Source of the DNA: Rhodospirillales bacterium
Lineage (GTDB): Bacteria > Pseudomonadota > Alphaproteobacteria > Acetobacterales > Acetobacteraceae
NCBI GenBank assembly: GCA_028866445.1
Contig: JAGWIE010000069.1
Span: forward strand, 1-7,084
DNA length: 7,084 bases
Reading direction: 5' to 3'
Notes under the pieces: model-generated
Seen by the model: the letters and a program-made list of their open reading frames with translations, nothing else
What the model was told of the DNA's origin: nothing
The model's database searches: none
Part shown: positions 1 through 6,302 of the stretch, in pieces
Numbering within the stretch: position 1 is the stretch's first letter
Layout: every line of letters starts with the position of its first letter
Program-made: the position numbers and the translations under genes

Positions 1-639
1 GATTTGCTCTACCAGGCGCTGTTGCTGCGGGCAGGGGCTTATAAGCAGAACAATCAGCCCCAGCCGGCCGCGGCGGATGTGGCGCGCGCTATTTTGCTGA
101 AGCCCAATGCGCCGCAGGGTTATGCCGTGCGCGCGGAGCTGGAGCAGGCGGCAGAGCCCCAAGCCGCCATTGCGGATGACAGCAAGGCGATTGCCCTCGA
201 CCCCAAATTTCTCGCCGCCTATGAGGACCGCGCCGTGGCCTATGGCAGCCAGCATAAATATGCCGAGGCGGCGGCGGATGAAGCAACAATTTTGCAGTTG
301 CACCCCAACGCGCCTGGCGATTTGAACAACCGCTGCTGGTTTTTAGCACTTGATGACCGGCTGACCCAGGCGCTGGGCTATTGCCAGAAAGCCCTCAGCC
401 TGGACCCCAGCAACGCCGCGACACTGGATTCCACCGGCTTTGTTTATCTGAAGCTGAAGAACAACCAGCAGGCCATCAACTATTATACCCAGGCGCTAAA
501 AGCGGACCCGACGCTGGCCACCTCGCTCTACGGGCGGGCATTGGCTGAGCAGGCGGGCGGAGACCAAAAAGCTGCGGCGGCGGACATGGCGCTGGCAAGG
601 CGCTACGACACGAATATCGAGCAGGATTTTGGCAGTTGA
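1..639 (+). CDS. TPR-repeat protein, 5' end missing
   Basis: The reading frame is open from base 1, so the start lies upstream of the window; the TTG at position 4 is only the first possible start codon inside it. The 212 visible codons consist almost entirely of tetratricopeptide repeats. Repeat ends of the type L-x-P recur about every 34 residues (LLKPN, ALDPK, LQLHPN, SLDPSN, KADPT), with alanine-rich A/B helices between them, giving about five to six units. No membrane segment or catalytic motif is visible. TPR arrays are protein-protein scaffolds; nothing here names the partner. The stop overlaps the start of the downstream GT39-like glycosyltransferase gene, so the two are probably in one operon and the TPR protein may assist an envelope or glycosylation process (inference). 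Family call is firm, function unknown. Confidence 0.85.
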   Translation, partial: DLLYQALLLRAGAYKQNNQPQPAAADVARAILLKPNAPQGYAVRAELEQAAEPQAAIADDSKAIALDPKFLAAYEDRAVAYGSQHKYAEAAADEATILQLHPNAPGDLNNRCWFLALDDRLTQALGYCQKALSLDPSNAATLDSTGFVYLKLKNNQQAINYYTQALKADPTLATSLYGRALAEQAGGDQKAAAADMALARRYDTNIEQDFGS

Positions 640-1988
640 GGCCAAGGCCAGGTGCCGCCTGGCTGTTCTGGCCATCGGCCGTGGCGTTGTTGCTGCTGGC
701 CGCATGGCTACGCGGCCCTGAATATGACGAAGCCTACTCGATTTTTCTGACCGCCGGGCACGCCCGCCCGGCCTGGCCGCAAGGTGTGTTCACCGCCGGT
801 TCCGTGCGCTGGCTTTATGCGGGCCACGCCTCGTTCTGGCGGATCGCGCATGATCTGCGCCAGGGCGATGTGCATCCGCCGCTGTATTTTTGGGCGCTGG
901 AGTTGTGGCGGCGCGCGGCGGGGCCGGGCTGGTTCACGGCAAGGCTGCTTTCTGTGGGCTTCACGCTGGCTGGGCTGGCCGGGCTTACGCGCATTGCTAG
1001 GTTATTTCGCCTGCCAGTGCTGCCGGTGCTGGCCATGGCGCTGCTTTCCTACGGGTTTTGCTATACCGGCATTCTGGCCCGGCCTTATGCGCTGGTGCAG
1101 GCGTTGAACATCTGGGGCGTTTATTTTGCCCTAGCTGAACGCAAGCCGCGCACAGCCCTGGCCGCCGGGTTATGCTTTGGCGCCGCCGCCTTCGCGGATT
1201 ATCTGGGCGTGTTCACCGGTGCGGCCGTGCTGGCCTGGATGTTGTGGCGGGGCTGGCGGCGCGGGTTGTTGGCGCTGGTTGCCATGCTGCCGTTTCTGGC
1301 TGCCTGCTTCTGGTTTTTTCTGGCCCAGCACGCCTCCCGCAACGGCCAGTTCGCGGCCTTTGCCTGGGGGCCGGCCCTGGCCGAGATGGCGCGCGATGGC
1401 GGCGCGGCGCTGTTTGGCGGCCTGCCGCTTTATGCCGGGCGTTTGGACGGGGTGGTGGCGGCATTGCTGGCCGCGCTGGCGCTGGCGGGGTTTGGCTTCG
1501 CGGCAAGGCGGGTTGAGGGCAGGGGGTTTTTGCTGCTGGCGGCGGCCACGCCCGCCGGGCTGCTGGCGCTGGGTGTGGTGTTTCGCAATACGCCCATCGA
1601 AATCCGCTATCTGGCGTTCAGCCTGCCATGGGTTGCACTGGCCATTGCCCCGGTTTTGCCAAGGGTTTTGCTGGCGCTTTGGCTGGGTGCCGGGGGCGTT
1701 GCCGTGGCTGGGTTGATGCTCGCCCCCGCCACCATGCAGCCGCAGGGGCGCGCCGCGCGCCTCGCCGCCGCCTGGCCGGGCGCTGTGGTGGCGCTTCCCT
1801 TTGGCAATGACGGCGTGGGCGTGCCCGGCCCGTTCATCGAAGCCGCGCCGGATGCCATGCGCATTTTGTTGCTGCGCCCTGGCGATGCGGCCCCACCCGG
1901 CAGCGTGCGCGTGGCGATTAAGGCGGACCAATCCAGCCGCGAAGTAGCCGCCACGATGGGCTGCGCCGCTCTCGTCTGCGGGAGGTAG
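636..1988 (+). CDS. GT39/ArnT-like polytopic membrane glycosyltransferase
   Basis: This 450-residue protein is very hydrophobic with about ten membrane segments, the GT-C architecture of enzymes that move a sugar from a polyprenyl-phosphate donor on the outer face of the cytoplasmic membrane. After the first membrane helix (about 8-25) comes the family's acidic loop signature with Asp31-Glu32 (YDEAYS). A second loop has Asp78-Val-His80-Pro-Pro-Leu-Tyr84, typical of GT39/PMT-like proteins. ARPYAL (148-153) and RYL (324-326) also fit the family. The last roughly 80 residues form a less hydrophobic, probably periplasmic tail. The start is a TTG whose last two bases belong to the TPR gene's TGA stop; an AGGA at 623-626 is well placed as its ribosome binding site, and no ATG is available near it. 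Acceptor and sugar cannot be told from the sequence. A purely structural GT-C relative is possible, but the DE and HPP motifs favour an active enzyme. Confidence 0.8.
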   Translation: MRPRPGAAWLFWPSAVALLLLAAWLRGPEYDEAYSIFLTAGHARPAWPQGVFTAGSVRWLYAGHASFWRIAHDLRQGDVHPPLYFWALELWRRAAGPGWFTARLLSVGFTLAGLAGLTRIARLFRLPVLPVLAMALLSYGFCYTGILARPYALVQALNIWGVYFALAERKPRTALAAGLCFGAAAFADYLGVFTGAAVLAWMLWRGWRRGLLALVAMLPFLAACFWFFLAQHASRNGQFAAFAWGPALAEMARDGGAALFGGLPLYAGRLDGVVAALLAALALAGFGFAARRVEGRGFLLLAAATPAGLLALGVVFRNTPIEIRYLAFSLPWVALAIAPVLPRVLLALWLGAGGVAVAGLMLAPATMQPQGRAARLAAAWPGAVVALPFGNDGVGVPGPFIEAAPDAMRILLLRPGDAAPPGSVRVAIKADQSSREVAATMGCAALVCGR

Positions 1989-2023
1989 AGTGGCTGGGTT
2001 GGAAGGAATGGCGGAAGTGGGGA

Positions 2024-2070
2024 GAAAAGCGGACGTTACGGTTTGGCTGGTCACATGGAAAAGCAGACAT
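2024..2070 (+). repeat. Imperfect direct repeat, two 13-base units
   Basis: GAAAAGCGGACGT at 2024-2036 recurs as GAAAAGCAGACAT at 2058-2070, 11 of 13 identical and offset by 34 bases. The core resembles AAGCGGACATT-type sequences that I recall as common in intergenic DNA of alphaproteobacteria; that link is from memory and was not searched. Confidence 0.45.
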
Positions 2071-2075
2071 GTCTG
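2064..2075. repeat. Perfect 12-base palindrome
   Basis: CAGACATGTCTG reads the same on both strands and overlaps the end of the second direct-repeat unit. It is the size of a dimeric regulator site, but it lies over 120 bases upstream of the only recognisable promoter, and a role is not shown. Confidence 0.4.
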
Positions 2076-2196
2076 ATTGGCCAGAACTCAGTGGTCTGTG
2101 GCGCGAAACTGTTCCCAACTCGAATGAAAACTGCAACAACTCTGTCACACGGGAGCTGGGCAAAAGGGGAGGGATTTTGGGGCTAGTACGTTGCGA

Positions 2197-2224
2197 TTGC
2201 GTATGGGGTCACACCCGATATAAT
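2197..2224 (+). promoter_or_regulatory. Sigma70-type promoter of the lipoprotein gene
   Basis: A perfect TATAAT -10 box lies at 2219-2224, and TTGCGT at 2197-2202 serves as -35 with a 16-base spacer. Transcription would start near 2231, leaving a leader of about 20 bases before the ATG at 2250. The spacer contains a small dyad, GGGT-CAC-ACCC (2206-2216). Confidence 0.6.
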
Positions 2225-2249
2225 GATCTACATAGCAGCCGGGGGCATT

Positions 2250-3032
2250 ATGCGTCGCTTCATCGTCTTATTCGCGATTTTTTGCCTCAGCAGCTGCAAC
2301 TCACAAGATATGGTGGCAAAATTTGTGTCGCCACAGGATCAGGCAACAGCACGGCATTATTTAGACGACTTACGAGCACGTAACATTAGTCCGGTCAAAG
2401 CTGCGATCGATCCGAGTCTGCTCACATCGTCCACCGAATCAAATTTGGATAACCTTTCGCTTAAGATACCGACGCAAGAGCCAACATCTGTAAAGATCGT
2501 AGGCGCCCATTTTTATGGAGATGCCAACAAGAAAGTGATTTCCACGACGTGGGAATATCAATTTGGCGACAAATGGTTGATCGCAGACATTACGATTCAA
2601 GATAAGGCTGGTACGGAAACCATCGTCGGATTGCATGTCATTCCTTTGACTCAATCGCTCGAGGAGCAGAACCGCTTTAGCTTGCATAACGCGGGGATTG
2701 GACGTTACGCCTTGCTGATTGCGATGGCTCTGGTAGTCGCAATTACACTGATAGCACTCATCAGATGTATTAGGACACAAAATTTACGCAGGAAATGGTT
2801 CTGGATCATTTTCATCCTTTTTGGTTTTACCGGCATTACACTCAACTGGACGACTGGGCGGTGGTTTTTTACTCCGATCTACCTTCAGCTATTCAGTGCT
2901 GGCGCGAAAGCCCAATTCTTCGGTCCGTGGATCCTCACGCTATCTGTGCCAGTGGGCGCCATCGTCTTTCTGGTCTATGGTCGCCGTCTGGGAAAGCCAA
3001 GGGATGCTCAGTTTGAGTTGGAGAGTCAGTGA
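2250..3032 (+). CDS. Putative lipoprotein with C-terminal membrane segments, unknown function
   Basis: I chose the ATG at 2250 over the in-frame ATG at 2223, because the earlier one lies inside the -10 box and the later one gives a proper lipoprotein signal: MRR, a hydrophobic stretch, then the lipobox LSSC with Cys15 as predicted lipid site. GGGGG at 2241-2245 is the likely ribosome binding site, 4 bases away. The 260-residue protein has an exported alpha/beta-looking domain (about 16-148, with WEYQFGDKWLIADI) followed by about three hydrophobic helices (about 154-177, 185-202 and 224-242) and a short charged tail. I do not recognise the function; similar proteins of unknown role seem to occur in other Proteobacteria (from memory). 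Base composition is near 45-48% GC by eye, against well over 60% next door, and AGA/AGG arginine codons appear (around 2764-2775), suggesting acquisition by transfer. It converges on lldD with 55 bases between. Confidence 0.75.
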   Translation: MRRFIVLFAIFCLSSCNSQDMVAKFVSPQDQATARHYLDDLRARNISPVKAAIDPSLLTSSTESNLDNLSLKIPTQEPTSVKIVGAHFYGDANKKVISTTWEYQFGDKWLIADITIQDKAGTETIVGLHVIPLTQSLEEQNRFSLHNAGIGRYALLIAMALVVAITLIALIRCIRTQNLRRKWFWIIFILFGFTGITLNWTTGRWFFTPIYLQLFSAGAKAQFFGPWILTLSVPVGAIVFLVYGRRLGKPRDAQFELESQ

Positions 3033-3087
3033 GGGAACCGGACTTGCGACCGCCATGGCTCGTTTGCCGCCTAACTCTGCCTTCTCT

Positions 3088-4224
3088 TTACCTTCGCTCC
3101 AAAATCCCCCCACTAATATCAGAAATTTTCGTAACCCCGGTCAGCGCCATCGCCACGCGCATCTCCTTGGCGATGATCTCCAGCAGTTTCGCCACACCTG
3201 CTTCGCCACCATAAGCCATGGCGTAGATATAGGCGCGGCCCAGCAACACCGCATCCGCGCCCAGGGCCAGCATCCGCACCACATCCAGCCCGGAGCGCAC
3301 GCCGCCATCGGCAAAAATTTTCAGCTCGCCGCCCACCGCCTCCACAATGCGCGGCAGAGCGCGGGCGGTGGAGCGCACGCCATCTAGTTGCCGCCCGCCA
3401 TGGTTGGAAACGACGATGCCATCCGCGCCGAAAGCCACCGCCTCGCGCGCATCCTCGGGGTCCAGAATGCCTTTGATGATGATTTTGCCTTTCCAGAAAT
3501 CGCGCAGCCAGTGCAGATCCGCCCAGGCGATGGCGGGGTCGAAATTCTCGCCCAGCCAGGCGATGTAATCCTCAAGTTTCGTGGGTTTGCCTAAATAGGC
3601 TGAAACATTGCCGAGGTCGTGCGGGCGGCCCATCAACCCGACATCAAACGCCCAGCGCGGATGCGTTATGGCTTGCAGAATGCGCCGCGCGGGGCCAGCG
3701 GGGCCGGACATGCCGGAATGCAGATCGCGGTAGCGGGCACCCGGCACCGGCATGTCCACCGTGAAGACGAGTGTGGTGATGCCTGCTGCCCAGGCGCGTT
3801 CCAAAGCGTTGCGCATGAAACCACGGTCTTTCAGCACATAGAGCTGAAACCAGATTGGCTTTTTCACCGCGTTCTGCACCTCCTCGATGGAGCAGACGGA
3901 AACGGTGGAAAGGGTGAAGGGAATGCCCGCCGCTTCCGCCGCCCGCGCCGCCTGCACCTCGCCGCGCCGTGCATACATGCCCGCCAGGCCGACAGGGGCG
4001 ATCGCCACCGGCATCGCCATTTCCTGCCCGAACAGCGTCGTGGAGAGGTCGCATTCCGCGACGTTCTTCAACACGCGCTGGCGCAAAGCGAGGTCGGCAA
4101 GGTCCGATACATTGCGGCGCAAGGTTTGTTCCGCATAGGCACCGCCATCGGCGTAATGGAACAAAAACGGCGGCAGGCGTCGGCGCGCGGCCTCGCGGAA
4201 ATCTGTGGTGGAGGAAATCAGCAT
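3088..4224 (-). CDS. lldD: FMN-dependent L-lactate dehydrogenase (respiratory)
   Basis: LldD oxidises L-lactate to pyruvate at the inner face of the cytoplasmic membrane and passes electrons to quinone. The 378-residue sequence follows E. coli LldD closely along its whole length. Visible active-site parts are Tyr24 (FLFHYADGG), Gln127 and Tyr129 (FQLYV), Thr155 (FTVDMP), Arg164 (GARYRD), the FMN-contacting Lys251 (IIIKGI), and the catalytic His275 with Arg278 in SNHGGRQLDG. FADGG (304-308) and LLGR (327-330) bind the FMN phosphate region. It ends about 18 residues earlier than the E. coli protein (396), after the conserved core, so it should be intact. AGGAAA precedes the ATG, and only 12 bases separate it from the upstream CHR gene, so it is probably the last gene of a LysR-CHR-CHR-lldD operon. 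No lactate permease or GntR-type LldR is visible next to it. Another (S)-2-hydroxyacid oxidase of the family is possible, but the close match favours lactate. Confidence 0.94.
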   Translation of the reverse strand: MLISSTTDFREAARRRLPPFLFHYADGGAYAEQTLRRNVSDLADLALRQRVLKNVAECDLSTTLFGQEMAMPVAIAPVGLAGMYARRGEVQAARAAEAAGIPFTLSTVSVCSIEEVQNAVKKPIWFQLYVLKDRGFMRNALERAWAAGITTLVFTVDMPVPGARYRDLHSGMSGPAGPARRILQAITHPRWAFDVGLMGRPHDLGNVSAYLGKPTKLEDYIAWLGENFDPAIAWADLHWLRDFWKGKIIIKGILDPEDAREAVAFGADGIVVSNHGGRQLDGVRSTARALPRIVEAVGGELKIFADGGVRSGLDVVRMLALGADAVLLGRAYIYAMAYGGEAGVAKLLEIIAKEMRVAMALTGVTKISDISGGILERR

Positions 4225-4236
4225 GGGGCAAGTTTC

Positions 4237-4761
4237 CTACAAAAGCAGCATCCCCGCCAGCGCGCCCGCGCCAAGCAGCCAGAGCGGATGCAGCTTTGTG
4301 CGCCAGGTGAACAAAGCGGTGAGGATGGTGAGCGCGGCGGTGAGCCAGCCGGTGTCAGATTGCCGGGCCAGCACGCAGGCAGCGGCCAGCACCAGCCCGG
4401 CGGTGATGGGCAGCAAGGCGGCCTGCGCCACACGCCGCCAGCGCGCTTCGCGATGCTTGTCGAACAGTAAAGCGATGATGGCGGCGGTGATGCCCGCAGG
4501 CAGGACCATCGCCGCCGTGGCCACCAGCCCGCCCGGCACGCCTGCCACATGCGCGCCGATCACGGTCACGATCATTACGTTTGGCCCCGGTGCGGCGTTG
4601 GCGATGGCATAGAATTGTGAAAACTGCGAGGGTGTAAGCCAATGTTTCTGGTTCACCACCACGCGGGCGATCTCCGGCACCGTGCTGTTGGCACCCCCCA
4701 CCGCCAGCAGCGAGAGCTTGCCGAACAGCGTGGCGATCTGCCCCAATATGTTGGCGCTCAT
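4237..4761 (-). CDS. CHR-family (chromate transporter) half-size protein, second of pair
   Basis: This 174-residue protein is a single CHR domain with about five to six membrane segments, half the size of the long ChrA proteins (about 400 residues). Family marks are the early glycine pair Gly22-Gly23 (LLAVGGANSTVPE) with Pro29, Trp41 in HWLTPSQF, the Pro58-Gly59-Pro60 turn, and the glycine-rich IGAHVAGVPGG (68-78). CHR proteins export chromate or move related oxyanions such as sulfate; half-size members usually work as a pair of unlike subunits. Its ATG overlaps the stop of the first CHR gene (ATGA, 4758-4761), which implies translational coupling and a fixed ratio. Membership of the family is clear, while chromate as the real substrate is only assumed. 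Confidence 0.88.
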   Translation of the reverse strand: MSANILGQIATLFGKLSLLAVGGANSTVPEIARVVVNQKHWLTPSQFSQFYAIANAAPGPNVMIVTVIGAHVAGVPGGLVATAAMVLPAGITAAIIALLFDKHREARWRRVAQAALLPITAGLVLAAACVLARQSDTGWLTAALTILTALFTWRTKLHPLWLLGAGALAGMLLL

Positions 4762-5297
4762 GGCACCGCCCGCCAGGCAAGGACCAATGAAACCGGCAGC
4801 ACCAGTAATGCGATAAGCGGCAAAGAGAGATGCAGCCCGAAGGCCAGGGCATAGACCGAAGCCGCGAGCAGCACGTTGCGCCTGACTTTAAGGATAGGCA
4901 CCGCGATGCGCAGGCCCGAACCCAGCGCCAGCCCGGCCGCCGTTGCCGCCAGCCCCAGCAGCGCGTGGCGCACAATTGGCACGCCGCCATAACGCCCATA
5001 CAGCCAGGCCAGGCCAAGCACGATGGCAAGCGGCGCGCTCATCAGCCCTAGCACCGCGGCCACCGCCCCGGTTATGCCTGCCACACGTGTGCCGAAGGCG
5101 AAGCTCAGATTAACCACATTCGCCCCAGGTAAGGACTGGCAGAGGGAAAACAGTTCGTTGAATTCCATCTGTGTCAACCAGCGTTTTTCATCCACCATCA
5201 ACCGCCGGATAATGGGCAGCACGCCACCGAACCCCATGATCCCCGCCTGGAAAAACCCTGTGAATAACTGCGTGCGGGTGAGCTTTGGTGGCATCAT
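4758..5297 (-). CDS. CHR-family (chromate transporter) half-size protein, first of pair
   Basis: This single CHR domain of 179 residues is all-helical and membrane-bound. The N-terminal signature is Phe23-Gly24-Gly25-Val-Leu-Pro28 (MGFGGVLP), followed by Trp40 in KRWLTQMEF, Gln54 and Pro57-Gly58 (CQSLPGANVVN), and a glycine-spaced FGTRVAGITGA (68-78). Two adjacent ATGs open the gene; the first is used here, with GGAA just upstream as a weak ribosome binding site. It starts 8 bases after the LysR gene's TAA and overlaps the second CHR gene by 4 bases. The two proteins share motif order but are clearly diverged, as expected of a heterodimeric pair with opposite membrane orientation (known for some half-size CHR pairs; not shown here). 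Expected role: oxyanion (chromate/sulfate-like) transport. Confidence 0.88.
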   Translation of the reverse strand: MMPPKLTRTQLFTGFFQAGIMGFGGVLPIIRRLMVDEKRWLTQMEFNELFSLCQSLPGANVVNLSFAFGTRVAGITGAVAAVLGLMSAPLAIVLGLAWLYGRYGGVPIVRHALLGLAATAAGLALGSGLRIAVPILKVRRNVLLAASVYALAFGLHLSLPLIALLVLPVSLVLAWRAVP

Positions 5298-5305
5298 GGT
5301 TCCGG

Positions 5306-6202
5306 TTAGGCAACCAATGGAGGCGTGGCGCGGGCAAGCTCCAGAAATGCCGCCGCCGCCTTGGGCACGTAACGCTCCTTATGCCGCACGGCCTGGAAAG
5401 GTCGTGGGGGCAGCAGCATATTGGCGCGCTTCAACGCCCCGGCGGTAAGCGCGTGCAGGCACACCAAAGGCGAAAGGCACGCCGCCCCGGCACCTCCGGC
5501 CACAGCTTCCCGCACGGCCTCGTTAGAGGGCAAAGTAAGCACAATGTTCAATTCCTCCTCCCGCAAGCCGCGTTCCGCCAGCGCGGCGAGAAATGCCTCG
5601 CGCGTGCCAGACCCTTCCTCCCGGAACACCCATTCCTGGCGGCGCAAATCCGCGTTGGTCAGCTCACCGCCTCTGGCCCAGGGGTGGCCGGGTGCCACCA
5701 CCACCGCCATGCGTTCACCCGTTACCGGCTCCACATGCAGGGAAGGGGCGTCCAGCGGGCCTTCCACAAACCCCAGCTCGGCCACGCCTTCCGCCACCGC
5801 CTGCGCCACCTTGGCGGTGTTGCCAATGGCGAGGTCAATAACAAAACCAGGATGCTGGCGATGAAATTCTACGATCAACCGGGGCAGATAATAGCTGGCA
5901 ATGGTCTGGCTGGCATAAACGGCAAGCCGCCCGTGCTTTAGCCCGGCGTAATCGCGCAGCGCCGTTTCTGCCGCCGTAGCGCGGGCCAGCACGGCGCGGG
6001 CCTCTGCCAGAAACAGCCGCCCGGTTTCCGTGAGGGCGATATTGCGGCCCACACGGTCGAAAAATTTTACCTCGTGCTGGTTTTCCAGCGCGGCGATGGA
6101 GGCTGAGACCGCCGCCTGGGTAAGATTAAGCGCGGTTGCGGCGCGGGTGATGTGCTGGCGCTCCGCCACGGCGGCGAAGATACGCAATTGTTCCAGGGTC
6201 AT
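5306..6202 (-). CDS. LysR-type transcriptional regulator (CysL/CbbR-like)
   Basis: This is a full-length 298-residue LysR regulator. The winged helix-turn-helix fills about residues 2-60 (LEQLRIFAAVAERQHITRAA, then LTQAAVSASIAALE, then LTETGRLFL). A linker helix runs to about 90, and a periplasmic-binding-protein-like effector domain covers about 91-290. In that domain ASQTIASYYLP (97-107), IGNTAKV (126-132) and FREEGSGTRE (193-202) are typical of the CysL/CbbR branch, whose known members respond to sulfur or carbon-fixation signals. The effector here is unknown. The gene is first in a probable operon with the two CHR genes and lldD and is divergent from the TDT transporter gene, the usual layout for a LysR protein that controls its neighbours and itself. 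No clear ribosome binding site precedes its ATG (only a T/C-rich stretch), so initiation may be weak or use a very short leader. Confidence 0.93.
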   Translation of the reverse strand: MTLEQLRIFAAVAERQHITRAATALNLTQAAVSASIAALENQHEVKFFDRVGRNIALTETGRLFLAEARAVLARATAAETALRDYAGLKHGRLAVYASQTIASYYLPRLIVEFHRQHPGFVIDLAIGNTAKVAQAVAEGVAELGFVEGPLDAPSLHVEPVTGERMAVVVAPGHPWARGGELTNADLRRQEWVFREEGSGTREAFLAALAERGLREEELNIVLTLPSNEAVREAVAGGAGAACLSPLVCLHALTAGALKRANMLLPPRPFQAVRHKERYVPKAAAAFLELARATPPLVA

Positions 6203-6215
6203 GGAAAATACATAA

Positions 6216-6230
6216 ATTAGATTTGTTAAT
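6216..6230. promoter_or_regulatory. Candidate LysR binding box (T-N11-A)
   Basis: ATTA-N7-TAAT matches the T-N11-A dyad of LysR sites and also the TNA-N7-TNA form described for CbbR-like members. It lies 14 bases upstream of the LysR start codon, where autorepression is expected, and about 73 bases upstream of the TDT start, where activation would be possible. The AT-rich background raises the chance of a random match. Confidence 0.45.
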
Positions 6231-6280
6231 ATGAAAAGAATAATCAGTTTTTAAAATATATTTGATGGCCGTATCTCAAG

Positions 6281-6296
6281 CCTGTCGAAAGGCAGG
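6281..6296 (+). promoter_or_regulatory. GAAA-loop hairpin covering the TDT ribosome binding site
   Basis: CCTGTC (6281-6286) and GGCAGG (6291-6296) can form a six-pair stem, including one G-U, closed by a GAAA tetraloop. The 3' arm is the only purine-rich ribosome binding site for the ATG at 6303, 6 bases downstream, so folding would hide it. Confidence 0.4.
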
Positions 6297-6302
6297 TTGA
6301 TT

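Larger units (their letters stand above)
1989..2249. other. 261-base intergenic region with repeats and a promoter
   Basis: No credible gene is seen here. Its first half holds an imperfect direct repeat (2024-2036 and 2058-2070) and a perfect 12-base palindrome (2064-2075). Its right end holds the promoter of the lipoprotein gene. No clear terminator (stem plus T run) follows the glycosyltransferase gene. The short open frames on both strands have no domain character or usable ribosome binding site. Confidence 0.6.
6203..6302. promoter_or_regulatory. Divergent regulatory region between LysR and TDT genes
   Basis: This 100-base gap between divergent starts is very AT-rich over its first 65 bases, in strong contrast to the flanking genes. 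It contains a LysR-style dyad (6216-6230), an AT palindrome AAATATATTT (6254-6263) that could overlap a -10 region, and a hairpin over the TDT ribosome binding site (6281-6296). I could not fix -35/-10 pairs with confidence on either strand. Confidence 0.6.

Noticed and set aside
1170..2054. 294-codon open frame on the minus strand opposite the glycosyltransferase
   Set aside because: Its product is a low-complexity mix of Arg, Gln, Pro, Gly and His with no domain character, as expected from the antisense of a GC-rich gene; the plus-strand frame has clear GT39 motifs.
2069..2383. 104-codon plus-strand frame across the lipoprotein promoter
   Set aside because: It overlaps the promoter and the lipoprotein signal sequence in another frame, and has no motif or ribosome binding site.
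3033..3087. Possible terminator between the convergent lipoprotein and lldD genes
   Set aside because: I saw no stem-loop with a T run on either strand in these 55 bases.
3088..3145. Possible truncation of LldD at its C-terminus
   Set aside because: It is about 18 residues shorter than the E. coli protein, but the missing part is a variable tail beyond the conserved core and all catalytic residues are present.
3619..4470. 283-codon open frame on the plus strand opposite lldD and the second CHR gene
   Set aside because: It spans two well-recognised minus-strand genes and its product is His/Arg/Gln-rich without motifs; it is a shadow.
5285..5941. 218-codon open frame on the plus strand opposite the LysR gene
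   Set aside because: It is antisense to an intact LysR gene and has no recognisable fold or ribosome binding site.
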